NCBI RefSeq assembly: GCF_018390735.1
Contig: NZ_JAHBCL010000021.1
Coordinates: forward strand, 1-64,000
Direction: 5' to 3'
Source of the DNA: Fusibacter paucivorans
GTDB lineage: Bacteria; Bacillota; Clostridia; Peptostreptococcales; Acidaminobacteraceae
DNA length: 64,000 nt
Part shown: piece after piece, positions 55,587-63,878 of the stretch
Position numbering within the stretch: the first letter of the stretch is position 1
How the letters are laid out: every line of letters starts with the position of its first letter
Position numbers and translations under genes: made by a program
The notes under the pieces: generated by a model
The model's database searches: none
Told to the model about the DNA's origin: nothing
What the model saw: the letters and a program-made list of their open reading frames with translations, nothing else

Positions 55587-56636
55587 ATGAGGACGACGAT
55601 TAAGGATATAGCAGAATACACAGGCTTTTCAGTAACGACGATATCCCTCGTTCTCAACGGTAAGGGTACGAAAATTCCTGAAAAGACGAAACAAATTATT
55701 TTCAAAGCCGTTGAAGATCTGGATTACAGACCGAATCAAATTGCTGTTGGACTCGTAAAAAAGCGTACGAATACGATTGGCCTGATTATATCTGATATTC
55801 GAAATGTTTTTTTCTCTAATTTGGCAAAGGGAATCGAAGATGAATGCCGTCGAAACGGCTGGAATCTCGTTCTGTGTAATACAAATGATATGCATGAGCG
55901 CGATATGGCTTATATACGCGTATTGGCGGATAAAGGCGTTGACGGCATTCTCTATGCCATGTCGATTGACAGCGATCACGAGAAGGCGATGGAAAGTTTA
56001 ACACTTATGGACAGTATTAAAATACCTTATATTATGATTGACAGGACGTTTCGTCAGAAATGCTGCCATTACGTGGTAACCGATCACGAAGTGGGCGGTT
56101 ATTTGGCGACAAAACATTTAACAGATTTGGGACATCGCAGGATCGCTTGTGTAACGGGGCCGCTGCACTTGGATGATTCAAAATTTAGACTGGATGGCTA
56201 TCGCCGCGCACTTGAAGAAGCTTCAATACCATATGATCCCGCTTTGATCTACGAAGGTGATTATACGGTTGAAGGCGGCCGCGAGGGCATTAACAAGCTC
56301 TTGAGCGAAACCTTTACAGCAGTCTTTGCTTTCAATGATATGTCAGCGTATGGCGTCTATAATGTTTTAAAGGCAAATGGCTACAATATACCGGATGATA
56401 TATCACTGGTTGGCTATGATAATATCTTTTTTTCGGAATTATTGGATACACCGCTTACGACCATTCATCAGCCAATCTATGAAGTGGGTATAGAGGCGAC
56501 GAAACGCTTGATTGAAATGAATGAGAAAAAACCAATTGACAAACTCGAACGCGTGATAGAACCGTATTTAGTTGTCCGCAAGAGTACATCAGCAGTTAAA
56601 TTAGAGAAGACGGAAGCGAATGAAAGTGTAAAATAA
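55587..56636 (+). CDS. LacI-family regulator of the nucleoside cluster
   Basis: Repressor of 349 residues. The N-terminal helix-turn-helix reads T-I-K-D-I-A-E-Y-T-G-F-S-V-T-T-I-S-L-V-L-N-G, followed by the hinge and a periplasmic-binding-like domain (T-I-G-L-I-I-S-D-I-R-N-V-F-F) that binds a sugar or nucleoside. GGAGG stands 14 bases before the ATG, longer than usual. No palindrome of the LacI type is visible in front of this gene, so autoregulation is not apparent; the AAAACGTTTT operators before the BMP gene are its best candidate targets. Confidence 0.93.
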   Translation: MRTTIKDIAEYTGFSVTTISLVLNGKGTKIPEKTKQIIFKAVEDLDYRPNQIAVGLVKKRTNTIGLIISDIRNVFFSNLAKGIEDECRRNGWNLVLCNTNDMHERDMAYIRVLADKGVDGILYAMSIDSDHEKAMESLTLMDSIKIPYIMIDRTFRQKCCHYVVTDHEVGGYLATKHLTDLGHRRIACVTGPLHLDDSKFRLDGYRRALEEASIPYDPALIYEGDYTVEGGREGINKLLSETFTAVFAFNDMSAYGVYNVLKANGYNIPDDISLVGYDNIFFSELLDTPLTTIHQPIYEVGIEATKRLIEMNEKKPIDKLERVIEPYLVVRKSTSAVKLEKTEANESVK

Positions 56637-56669
56637 AACGCAATTTTTCATATATAAGGAGGCGGTTGG

Positions 56670-57587
56670 GTGGTTTCTGAAACGAACCGTGGAAAAAAAC
56701 AAAAAGTACTCAATTTTGGATCGCTTAATATTGATTATGTTTACGATGTGGCACATATCAATCGAGAAGGCGAAACACAGCAGTCAAAGGCAAGACACGT
56801 TTACTGCGGCGGCAAGGGTCTAAACCAGTCACTGGCATTAAAAAAGGCAGGCGTTTCAGTGTATCAGGCAGGTGCCGTTGGTGCAGATGACAGTGAGATA
56901 TTGATTTCACTGTTGGCTGATCATAAAATTGATACGACTTTTATCAGCCATAAGGCAATGGCGTCAGGGCATGCGATTATTCAACGCGATCTTGATGGGA
57001 AAAATAGTATTTTGCTCTATGGCGGCGCAAATATGCAAATTGATCATACTGAAATTGATACAACATTGGCAAATTTTGCACAAGGCGATTTGCTGATTCT
57101 GCAAAATGAAATTTCTGAGATGGCCTATTTAATGGCACAGGCATCAAAGCGGGGAATGGTGATTGTCTTTAATCCATCGCCTTTTGACAAAAGTGTGCTG
57201 GATTACCCACTGGATGCTGTCAATTATTTAATACTGAATGAACATGAAGCGGAAGCCATTTGTGATTTCGAAGGATCCTCTGAAGCACATGCTAAGGCAT
57301 TGATAGACCGTTATCCAAAGACGAAAATCGTATTGACGATGGGTGAAAACGGCGTCTTGTACCAAGATGGAAACACGCGTCTGTTCGTGCCGGCATTAAA
57401 GGTCAAAGCAGTGGATACCACTGCGGCAGGGGATACCTTTACAGGTTACTTTATTGCGTCGCTGCTTCGCAATTTAGAAGTCCAGACGGCGCTTGAAATA
57501 GCTACACGCGCCAGTGCCATTGCCGTAACGCGGCCGGGTGCGGCGCCGTCAATTCCAGAAGCATCTGAAGTCTTTTCAAATGAATAA
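56670..57587 (+). CDS. PfkB-family sugar kinase, ribokinase-like
   Basis: Kinase of 305 residues. The substrate-binding motif is Y-C-G-G-K-G-L-N-Q-S-L-A-L (about residues 47-59), and the ATP/catalytic motif is D-T-T-A-A-G-D-T-F-T-G-Y-F near residue 253, with the catalytic aspartate. The start is GTG, seven bases after AGGAGG. As last gene of a nucleoside hydrolase operon it probably converts ribose to ribose 5-phosphate, though other PfkB substrates, including nucleosides themselves, are possible. Confidence 0.88.
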   Translation: MVSETNRGKKQKVLNFGSLNIDYVYDVAHINREGETQQSKARHVYCGGKGLNQSLALKKAGVSVYQAGAVGADDSEILISLLADHKIDTTFISHKAMASGHAIIQRDLDGKNSILLYGGANMQIDHTEIDTTLANFAQGDLLILQNEISEMAYLMAQASKRGMVIVFNPSPFDKSVLDYPLDAVNYLILNEHEAEAICDFEGSSEAHAKALIDRYPKTKIVLTMGENGVLYQDGNTRLFVPALKVKAVDTTAAGDTFTGYFIASLLRNLEVQTALEIATRASAIAVTRPGAAPSIPEASEVFSNE

Positions 57588-57625
57588 CTTCCGGCAAAAG
57601 GTTAAACTTCTCTTTTTAAACATAT

Positions 57626-57665
57626 AAAAATCGACTGGGTTTATAAAATACCCAGTCGATTTTTT
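57626..57665. terminator. Bidirectional terminator overlapping a gene end
   Basis: AAAAATCGACTGGGT (57626-57640) and its perfect complement (57650-57664) enclose nine bases. It terminates the kinase transcript. The right arm also encodes the last codons of the minus-strand cysteine-cluster gene, whose stop is at 57641-57643. Confidence 0.9.
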
Positions 57666-58333
57666 ATTGTCGGCAATGTTTCGTAAAATTGTTTATAAAA
57701 TGCCCGATGCGCTTCTACATCACTCATTTGCTGCAAAGGCAGCTGAATACTGTAAAACCCGTTGATAAAATCATCATTAAAAATACGAACTGCGTCTGCT
57801 TCTCTAATGAACTTCATGCGAAACGCAATGGCGCCTAAAAGGCGATGCCATTCGAGCAGAAAAGCTTTATTTTCAGGATAAGAATCAATGCCGATCCATT
57901 TTTTAATTTTCACTTTTTCTAGTTTTGACTTGACACAGGCATTTTGTTGTAAGATATACTTGAAATCATCCTCATCATAAACCCTGCCAAGCGGGAAGAG
58001 TCTGCAAATATTAGGGCGATAGTTGTGAATGCTGCAGCGGCCCTCCATATTAAGAAATGAGCAAGCTGCATTGCCATCATGCATTTTCAGATAGGGAAGA
58101 TTAAGTTTCCCGATGCGATGGATAGCGATATGATCTGATGTGAGCGCTGCAAATGACTGCTGCGTTGCTCGCATCATTTCATAAGTATCATACGGCGTAA
58201 GCGAAACGAGATCGCCGACGTCGACGCAACAGGCGTGACACTCCAAACAGCCGCCTGTATCCGCTTTGACGACATCGGTGTAATCATATAACTTGCCGTC
58301 GGATATTTCTGTTAAAGATTTAATTGTTTTCAT
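57641..58333 (-). CDS. YkgJ-family cysteine cluster protein
   Basis: Putative metal-binding protein of 230 residues. The cysteine pattern is C-L-E-C-H-A-C-C near residues 29-36, then A-C-S-F-L-N-M-E-G-R-C-S-I-H-N-Y-R-P-x-x-C-R-L-F-P-L-G-R, the hallmark of the YkgJ/CxxCxxCC zinc or iron-sulfur family. The remainder is mostly helical. Function is unknown in the family; some members act near flagellar or protein-modification genes. It is transcribed alone, opposite to its neighbours. No clear SD precedes the ATG beyond a G-rich GAGGGCC. Confidence 0.85.
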   Translation of the reverse strand: MKTIKSLTEISDGKLYDYTDVVKADTGGCLECHACCVDVGDLVSLTPYDTYEMMRATQQSFAALTSDHIAIHRIGKLNLPYLKMHDGNAACSFLNMEGRCSIHNYRPNICRLFPLGRVYDEDDFKYILQQNACVKSKLEKVKIKKWIGIDSYPENKAFLLEWHRLLGAIAFRMKFIREADAVRIFNDDFINGFYSIQLPLQQMSDVEAHRAFYKQFYETLPTIKNRLGIL

Positions 58334-58542
58334 AGGCCCTCGGTTAAAAGCGTTATCATGTATTGGGTAGAAGCAATGGGTAGAAGCATGAAAAATCCGT
58401 ATGGTTATTGGCTTCCCATAACGTCTTTAAGTTAATAAGACTGCTTTATTATAATACAGAATAATCATAATGGCACGGATAAAATGATGATCGTTAAAAT
58501 TCGTATCAAAAAGATATATTTGAGGAAATTGTCAGAAAGCTA

Positions 58543-58572
58543 TTGACAAGAAAAGCAAAAACAGATTAGAAT
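58543..58572 (+). promoter_or_regulatory. Sigma-70 promoter of second LacI gene
   Basis: TTGACA (58543-58548), an 18-base spacer and TAGAAT (58567-58572). The expected start falls at about 58579, inside the first operator, which predicts autorepression. Confidence 0.75.
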
Positions 58573-58577
58573 AGTCA

Positions 58578-58593
58578 TAGTAAACGTTTACTA
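58578..58593. promoter_or_regulatory. LacI-type operator O1, perfect
   Basis: TAGTAAACGTTTACTA is a perfect 16-bp palindrome with central CG, lying over the predicted transcription start. Confidence 0.92.
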
Positions 58594-58609
58594 TATGATA
58601 TTTCAACAC

Positions 58610-58623
58610 AGTAAACGTTTACT
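58610..58623. promoter_or_regulatory. LacI-type operator O2, perfect
   Basis: AGTAAACGTTTACT is the same 14-bp core as O1, centred 31 bp away (about three helical turns), so two repressor dimers could bind the same face of the DNA. It lies in the untranslated leader 44 bp before the start codon. Confidence 0.92.
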
Positions 58624-58666
58624 TATTATAAAATTACATAATTCATTAAAGAAGAGTGGGGACGCG

Positions 58667-59692
58667 ATGAAAAAGGCTACCATCAAAGATGTTGCAAAAA
58701 TGGCAAATGTCTCAGTTGCAACAGTATCAAGAGTATTGAATAAAGTGGATTATCCGGTCAGTGATGCTGTCAAAAAAAAAGTTGAGGATGCTATTGAAGA
58801 GCTTGAATATACGCCGAGCAAATCAGCACAATCACTGAAATCCAATAAAAGTCAGCTTATAGGACTAATCGTTCGCGATATAGCAGATCCGTATTTTTCG
58901 GCGATTGCAAAAGGCGTCACAGAATCAGCGATTGCATATGGCTATCTGGCTTTAGTCTGCAACTCAAAACGCGATATGGAAAATGAGCTTAAATACTATG
59001 ATGTTCTGATGCAGCATAATGTGGCGGGAATCGTCATTGCTGGCGCAGGATATCGGGATGAGGCTTTTCAACAGGCGCAAGAAATTCGGGTTAAGCGTGC
59101 ACGGGAACTTGGGATTCCAATTATCGCTTTGGCACCCCAAAACGTGGCGATGACGACGATATCAGTCGACAATCATTACGTGGGACAATTGCTTGGCAAT
59201 TATCTTGTGGAGAATGGTCATCATCATATTGCTTATGTCGGCGGGAATGCTGAGATTATTGTCGATCAACAAAGGCTAGACGGCTTTTTAAGTGCCATGA
59301 GAACTGCGGGGATACAGCAAGATACAACGCTTATTACTCATGGTGATTTTACATGGGAAGCAGGTTATAAGGCGATGGAAAATTTTAGCGACAGATTACA
59401 TGAGATAACGGCGATCTGTTGCGCCAACGATAATATTGCCATTGGCGTTTTGCGCTATTTGAAGGAAAACAATTTAATAATTCCTGAAAATATAAGTCTC
59501 GTCAGCGTAGGTGATATTATTATTACAGAATATACGACACCTAAACTTTCAACGGTAAAAATTCCTTTTTATGAGCTTGGGGAAAAGAGTGTAGAAATTA
59601 TTTGTGATCCAAATGTACAGTCAGATGAATTGCCTCATTATGAAGCAAAACTCATCAAGCGAAATTCAGTTGCTAGGCGCTGTAAGCTATAG
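58667..59692 (+). CDS. LacI-family repressor, autoregulated
   Basis: Repressor of 341 residues. The helix-turn-helix is T-I-K-D-V-A-K-M-A-N-V-S-V-A-T-V-S-R-V-L-N, then a hinge with S-A-Q-S-L-K-S-N-K-S and a ligand-binding domain beginning L-I-G-L-I-V-R-D-I-A-D-P-Y-F-S. An in-frame ATG at 58595 lies between the two operators and lacks an SD, so the ATG after GTGGGGAC is used. It should control itself and the DapA-like and TRAP genes downstream; the effector is unknown. Confidence 0.94.
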   Translation: MKKATIKDVAKMANVSVATVSRVLNKVDYPVSDAVKKKVEDAIEELEYTPSKSAQSLKSNKSQLIGLIVRDIADPYFSAIAKGVTESAIAYGYLALVCNSKRDMENELKYYDVLMQHNVAGIVIAGAGYRDEAFQQAQEIRVKRARELGIPIIALAPQNVAMTTISVDNHYVGQLLGNYLVENGHHHIAYVGGNAEIIVDQQRLDGFLSAMRTAGIQQDTTLITHGDFTWEAGYKAMENFSDRLHEITAICCANDNIAIGVLRYLKENNLIIPENISLVSVGDIIITEYTTPKLSTVKIPFYELGEKSVEIICDPNVQSDELPHYEAKLIKRNSVARRCKL

Positions 59693-59741
59693 AGCATTAA
59701 GCTTACACCCTTTCAATAAAACAATTATAGGAGATGAGACA

Positions 59742-60665
59742 ATGAAAAAAGTATCATGGGAAAATATTTTTCCAGCCATTTCTATTCCGCTGAACGAGGA
59801 TTTCAGTATCAATGAACAAGAATTAAGAAAGTATGTAGCGTGGTTAGCAGATTTTGAAGGCATTGACGGCCTAGTCTGCAATGGGCATACCGGTGAAATA
59901 ACATCTTTCAACAGAGAAGAGCGAAAACGCATTGTTGAAATTGTTGCAGACGAAGTTGGTGACAGAGTGATGATTATCTCCGGTGTATGTGCAGAGGGAA
60001 CATTGGAAGCTATCGATCATGCACGTGATGCACAAGACGCGGGTGCTGATGGGATATTGTTAATGCCGCCGCATATTTGGCTGAGATTTGGTATGAAACA
60101 GAGCTCTGCAGTGACATTTTTTAAAAAAGTTGCAGATGCCATTGATATTGGTATTATTATTCACCTTTACCCATATTCAACAAAGGCATTCTATCCGGTT
60201 GAGACAGTGCTCGAAATCAGTAAAATCGAAAACGTTAAAGCACTTAAAATTGGTACAAGGCAAATGGCAGTTTACGAAAGAGATATTCGCATACTGAGAG
60301 AACAAGCACCTGAACTGAAAATTTTAACCTGTCATGATGAATACCTGCTGTCATCAATGTATGTTGGCGTCGACGGCGCGTTGATTGGGTTTGGAAACTG
60401 TATCCCTGAGCTCATTACAGAAGCATGGCAAGCAGTTAAAGCAAATGATTTCGTAAAAACACGCGAGCTGCAGGAAAAAATATTCCCGATGGCTGAGGCG
60501 ATTTACGGGATCGGACAGCCATCGGGAGAAGCGCATGCCCGAATGAAAGAAGTCATCCACCAAAGAGGCTTTTTCACGACGGGATTAATGCGCGAGCCAG
60601 TCATGCCGCTTGATCAAGACGAAGTTAAAAAAGTAAAATACGCCTTGACAAAAGCAGGACTTTAA
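59742..60665 (+). CDS. DapA-family class I aldolase/lyase
   Basis: Schiff-base enzyme of 307 residues in the dihydrodipicolinate synthase/N-acetylneuraminate lyase family. The carboxylate-binding loop is G-H-T-G-E near residue 49, a tyrosine lies in H-L-Y-P-Y-S (Y143 or Y145), and the Schiff-base lysine is K169 in A-L-K-I-G-T-R. G-A-D-G-I-L-L-M-P-P fits the family. AGGAGAT precedes the ATG; a longer in-frame start at 59604 lies in the regulator gene. Being next to a LacI gene and a TRAP importer, it is probably a catabolic lyase or dehydratase for an oxo-acid rather than biosynthetic DapA. Confidence 0.88.
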   Translation: MKKVSWENIFPAISIPLNEDFSINEQELRKYVAWLADFEGIDGLVCNGHTGEITSFNREERKRIVEIVADEVGDRVMIISGVCAEGTLEAIDHARDAQDAGADGILLMPPHIWLRFGMKQSSAVTFFKKVADAIDIGIIIHLYPYSTKAFYPVETVLEISKIENVKALKIGTRQMAVYERDIRILREQAPELKILTCHDEYLLSSMYVGVDGALIGFGNCIPELITEAWQAVKANDFVKTRELQEKIFPMAEAIYGIGQPSGEAHARMKEVIHQRGFFTTGLMREPVMPLDQDEVKKVKYALTKAGL

Positions 60666-60701
60666 ATCATCATAACACAGGTAAAAAGTATTGCACAATA
60701 C

Positions 60702-60738
60702 GTCTTGGCAAATATACGGGGTATTTGCCAAGACTTTT
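60702..60738. terminator. Perfect hairpin terminator
   Basis: GTCTTGGCAAATA (60702-60714) and TATTTGCCAAGAC (60722-60734) form a perfect 13-bp stem, then TTTT. It separates the lacI-dapA-like unit from the TRAP genes, so the transporter may have its own promoter in 60740-60912, which I could not define. Confidence 0.85.
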
Positions 60739-60912
60739 GCATCAAAATTGCCGATTGACCAAGTGTGCCCAAGAAAATTGCAGCTGATTGAGGTGTTTGC
60801 CTTTATGAGTGTGTACATTGCTAAAGCAGACAATGGCAGTTGAGCATTCTATATGTTGGCTGATCGGGCAACGCGGAAAATATATGAACGCGAAACGGTT
60901 TGGAGGGATACG

Positions 60913-61917
60913 ATGAAAAAGCAAAATATCACAGCGTTGATGCTGGTTACAGTTTTAATCCTTGCACTGGTGGGGTGCGGATCACAGCCTGAAACAACGG
61001 GCGCCAGCGATAAAAATTCAGAGGGAACGGCTGAAAAAAGTCAGTTTTATGCAGTGGGAACTGCTGGAACCGGCGGCGCTTACTATCCAATAGGCATTGC
61101 AATTGCAGATGTTTTAACCAACAGTTTAGAGATACAATCAACGGCGAAAGTAACTGGGGGCGCGCCGGAAAACAATGTCCTCGTCAATGAAAACACAGTA
61201 CAGATTGCCATTACACAAGGCCCGATGGCGTATGCAGCGGTCAATGGCGAAGCGCCATACACAGAAAAAATGGATAATATCGCAACACTTTTTACAGGCT
61301 TATCCAAAGGTGTATTGCATATTGTCGTCATGAATGATTCAAATATTCAAACATTTGCCGATTTGAAAGGTAAAACCATTGCCATGGGACCAGCCGGAGG
61401 AGGTGCCATCAATGTGGCATCTGACATTTTTAAAGTTTACGGATTTGGACTGGAAGATATTAATGCCACATACTTGGCTTATTCTGAAGGTGTAGATGCC
61501 TTAAAAGACGGGAATGTTGATGCTGCTGTTATTCAATCTGCTGCACCGGCCTCGGCAGTTACACAACTCGCAGCAACTACAACAGATTTTAAAATTCTCA
61601 GTATTGAAGACGATAAAATGGCCGAAATTTTAAGCGCGTACCCATATTATTCGGAAATTGAAATCGACAAAAGCATGTATGATATTTCCGAAAGCGCCAA
61701 AACCATTTATTTATCCAATATGGTTGTCGTCAGCAAGAGTCTTTCCGATGACGAAGTTTACGAGATTACGAAGGCAATTTTTGAATCAGTTGACAAAATC
61801 AAACAATCGCATCCATCGGCAGCAGGGCTGACACTTGAAGATGCTGTAACAAGGGTGCCAATACCACTGCATGCAGGTGCAGAACGTTACTTTAAAGAAA
61901 GGGGCGTTCTTAATTGA
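60913..61917 (+). CDS. TAXI-family TRAP transporter binding lipoprotein
   Basis: Solute receptor of 334 residues. The signal peptide ends in the lipobox L-V-G-C with C22. The family signature F-Y-A-V-G-T-A-G-T-G-G-A-Y-Y-P-I-G is at residues 45-61, and Q-I-A-I-T-Q-G-P-M-A-Y-A-A follows. GGAGGG lies five bases before the ATG; an upstream ATG at 60853 has no SD. TAXI receptors deliver organic acids or amino acids such as glutamate to the fused permease. Its stop codon overlaps the permease start (TTGA). Confidence 0.94.
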   Translation: MKKQNITALMLVTVLILALVGCGSQPETTGASDKNSEGTAEKSQFYAVGTAGTGGAYYPIGIAIADVLTNSLEIQSTAKVTGGAPENNVLVNENTVQIAITQGPMAYAAVNGEAPYTEKMDNIATLFTGLSKGVLHIVVMNDSNIQTFADLKGKTIAMGPAGGGAINVASDIFKVYGFGLEDINATYLAYSEGVDALKDGNVDAAVIQSAAPASAVTQLAATTTDFKILSIEDDKMAEILSAYPYYSEIEIDKSMYDISESAKTIYLSNMVVVSKSLSDDEVYEITKAIFESVDKIKQSHPSAAGLTLEDAVTRVPIPLHAGAERYFKERGVLN

Positions 61918-63809
61918 GTGACAAAAAGCTGACACTGCGCGTGTGCTTTGTTTACATTTTAAAAAGTCTTTTGACAATGACTTCGCTAATCTATTTGTAC
62001 ACTGCTGGTTTCGGCGTCTTTTCAGCGATGACGCACCGTGCGCTGCTCATAACACTGCTGTTGCCCGTCGCATTTTTTATTAAGGGTAAAGGCGATAATC
62101 TACAGATTGAAGGCGGCACGCTGTCGCTCGTTTGGCGCAGTTTACTGGCGGTATTGCTGGCTGTATCCGGTATTTATATTATGGTTGTCTGGAAGAGCCG
62201 CGTTATGAAAATTGGCGCAACACCTGATATGGATATTATTATGGGCGGTATTATGATTTTAACGCTGTTAGAGCTAACGCGACGACGTGTTGGCAAATTT
62301 ATTACATTGACAGCTGTGTTGTTTTTACTCTATACGCGTTTTGGCCCTTACTTTCCAAGTGTTTTAGCACATAGCGGTGAATCGTGGCGCCGAATTATTG
62401 AGTTCTTGTACATGACGACTGAGGGGATCTTCGGCATTCCCTTAGGAATTGCATCAACATTTATTATTGTCTTCGTCATTTTTGGCGCTTTTTTAAGTGC
62501 CTATGATGTAGGGCAGTGGTTTATTGATGTTGCATTTAGCTTAACCGGTAAATACCGTGGAGGTCCGGCGAAAACAGCTATTGCTGCAAGCGGCCTAATG
62601 GGGATGATTTCAGGTTCTTCAGCTGCTAATGTGGCGACAACGGGAACCTTTACCATTCCACTCATGAAACGGACGGGATACATGCCGCATTATGCTGCAT
62701 CTATAGAAGCTGTTGCTTCAACTGCTGGATTGTTTACGCCGCCGATTATGGGGGCAGGTGCTTTTATCATGGCAGAATACCTGAATGTGCCTTATAAGAC
62801 CATTGCAATGGCAGCTGTATTTCCTGCAACACTATTTTACCTTTCGCTTTTCTTAACGGTGGATTCACGTGCTAAGAAAATGGGAATTAAAGGACTCTCT
62901 GAAAATGAAATTCCAAATTTTAAAAAGATTTTTACAGAGAAGTATTATTTAAGTATTCCGGTAATTTTTATGATTACGTTTATCATGATGGGCTGGAGCC
63001 CCATGAAGACTGCATTCGGTGCGCTGATGCTCACAGTTGTCATTCACATGATCCGCGTTAAATTCAAAATTTCGATAGCGTACTTTGTGGAAACACTTCA
63101 AAACGGTGCGATACAGGCAATTCCGATTATTATTTCATGTGCAGCTGCCGGGATTATTGTCGGGACGATTTCCATGACAGGCCTTGGCGCTAAACTCTCT
63201 TATACGCTAATTGATATTTCCAACGGCAATTTAGCGATAGCGGGCGTCGTAATTGCATTAATTACATTGGTGCTCGGATGTGCCATGCCACCAACGGCTG
63301 TTTACATCATCTTGGCCTCTATTCTTGTTCCGCCAATGGTTGATATGGGCGTGACAAAGCTTGCGGCACATTTATTCATCTTTATGTATGCATCGCTGGG
63401 AGCGTTGACACCGCCTGTGGCAATTACCGCATATACAGCGGCTGCCATTGCAGAGAGTGAGCCCAATAAGACAGGCTTTACAGCTTTTCGCTTAGGATTG
63501 GCGGCATACCTGATGCCGTTTAAATTTCTCTTTAATGCGAGCCTGTTGATGGTTGGACCGATTAGCGGAATCGTTTTGAGTATTTTTGAGATGATTTTAA
63601 TCATCGTGGCATTGGTTGTCGTAACAGAGGGGTATTTTATCTTTGTTTGGACAAAAACGATGCGCGTCATCATGGGGATGGCGGCAATGATGCTGATTAC
63701 AGCATATCCAATCTTGCAGTTGGCAGGTGCTGTCATTGTTATCATTTGTTTTACATGGCAGTATATTCGTCATCGTGTTAAAGCAAAAACAGAAAGCTTA
63801 TCGGTATAA
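61914..63809 (+). CDS. Fused TRAP transporter permease (DctQM type)
   Basis: Sodium-driven permease of 631 residues in which the small 4-TM DctQ-like part (residues 1-135) and the large 12-TM DctM-like part (about 140-620) are joined, the normal form for TAXI systems. The signature G-M-I-S-G-S-S-A-A-N-V-A-T-T-G-T-F-T-I-P is near residue 225, and G-L-F-T-P-P-I-M-G-A-G-A-F follows at about 265. A TTG start overlaps the receptor's TGA stop, giving coupled translation. Predicted to import an unknown carboxylate for the DapA-like enzyme. Confidence 0.95.
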   Translation: MSDKKLTLRVCFVYILKSLLTMTSLIYLYTAGFGVFSAMTHRALLITLLLPVAFFIKGKGDNLQIEGGTLSLVWRSLLAVLLAVSGIYIMVVWKSRVMKIGATPDMDIIMGGIMILTLLELTRRRVGKFITLTAVLFLLYTRFGPYFPSVLAHSGESWRRIIEFLYMTTEGIFGIPLGIASTFIIVFVIFGAFLSAYDVGQWFIDVAFSLTGKYRGGPAKTAIAASGLMGMISGSSAANVATTGTFTIPLMKRTGYMPHYAASIEAVASTAGLFTPPIMGAGAFIMAEYLNVPYKTIAMAAVFPATLFYLSLFLTVDSRAKKMGIKGLSENEIPNFKKIFTEKYYLSIPVIFMITFIMMGWSPMKTAFGALMLTVVIHMIRVKFKISIAYFVETLQNGAIQAIPIIISCAAAGIIVGTISMTGLGAKLSYTLIDISNGNLAIAGVVIALITLVLGCAMPPTAVYIILASILVPPMVDMGVTKLAAHLFIFMYASLGALTPPVAITAYTAAAIAESEPNKTGFTAFRLGLAAYLMPFKFLFNASLLMVGPISGIVLSIFEMILIIVALVVVTEGYFIFVWTKTMRVIMGMAAMMLITAYPILQLAGAVIVIICFTWQYIRHRVKAKTESLSV

Positions 63810-63833
63810 TTGCGATATTAAAAGAACGAATTC

Positions 63834-63878
63834 AAACGCCATGTCAAAAGGATATAAGCCTTGAGACATGGCGTTTTG
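63834..63878 (+). terminator. Terminator of the TRAP operon
   Basis: AAACGCCATGTC (63834-63845) pairs perfectly with GACATGGCGTTT (63865-63876). AAGG/CCTT in the loop adds a second small stem, and the sequence continues TTGT. Confidence 0.8.

Larger units (their letters stand above)
58334..58666. promoter_or_regulatory. Divergent control region before second LacI gene
   Basis: This 333-bp gap holds the promoter and two operators listed below. It also has a 12-bp direct repeat TGGGTAGAAGCA at 58364-58375 and 58377-58388 (period 13). No promoter for the minus-strand cysteine-cluster gene could be defined. Confidence 0.6.

Noticed and set aside
58595-58666. Longer N-terminus of the second LacI protein
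   Set aside because: That ATG lies between two operators without an SD; family alignment and the downstream SD favour 58667.
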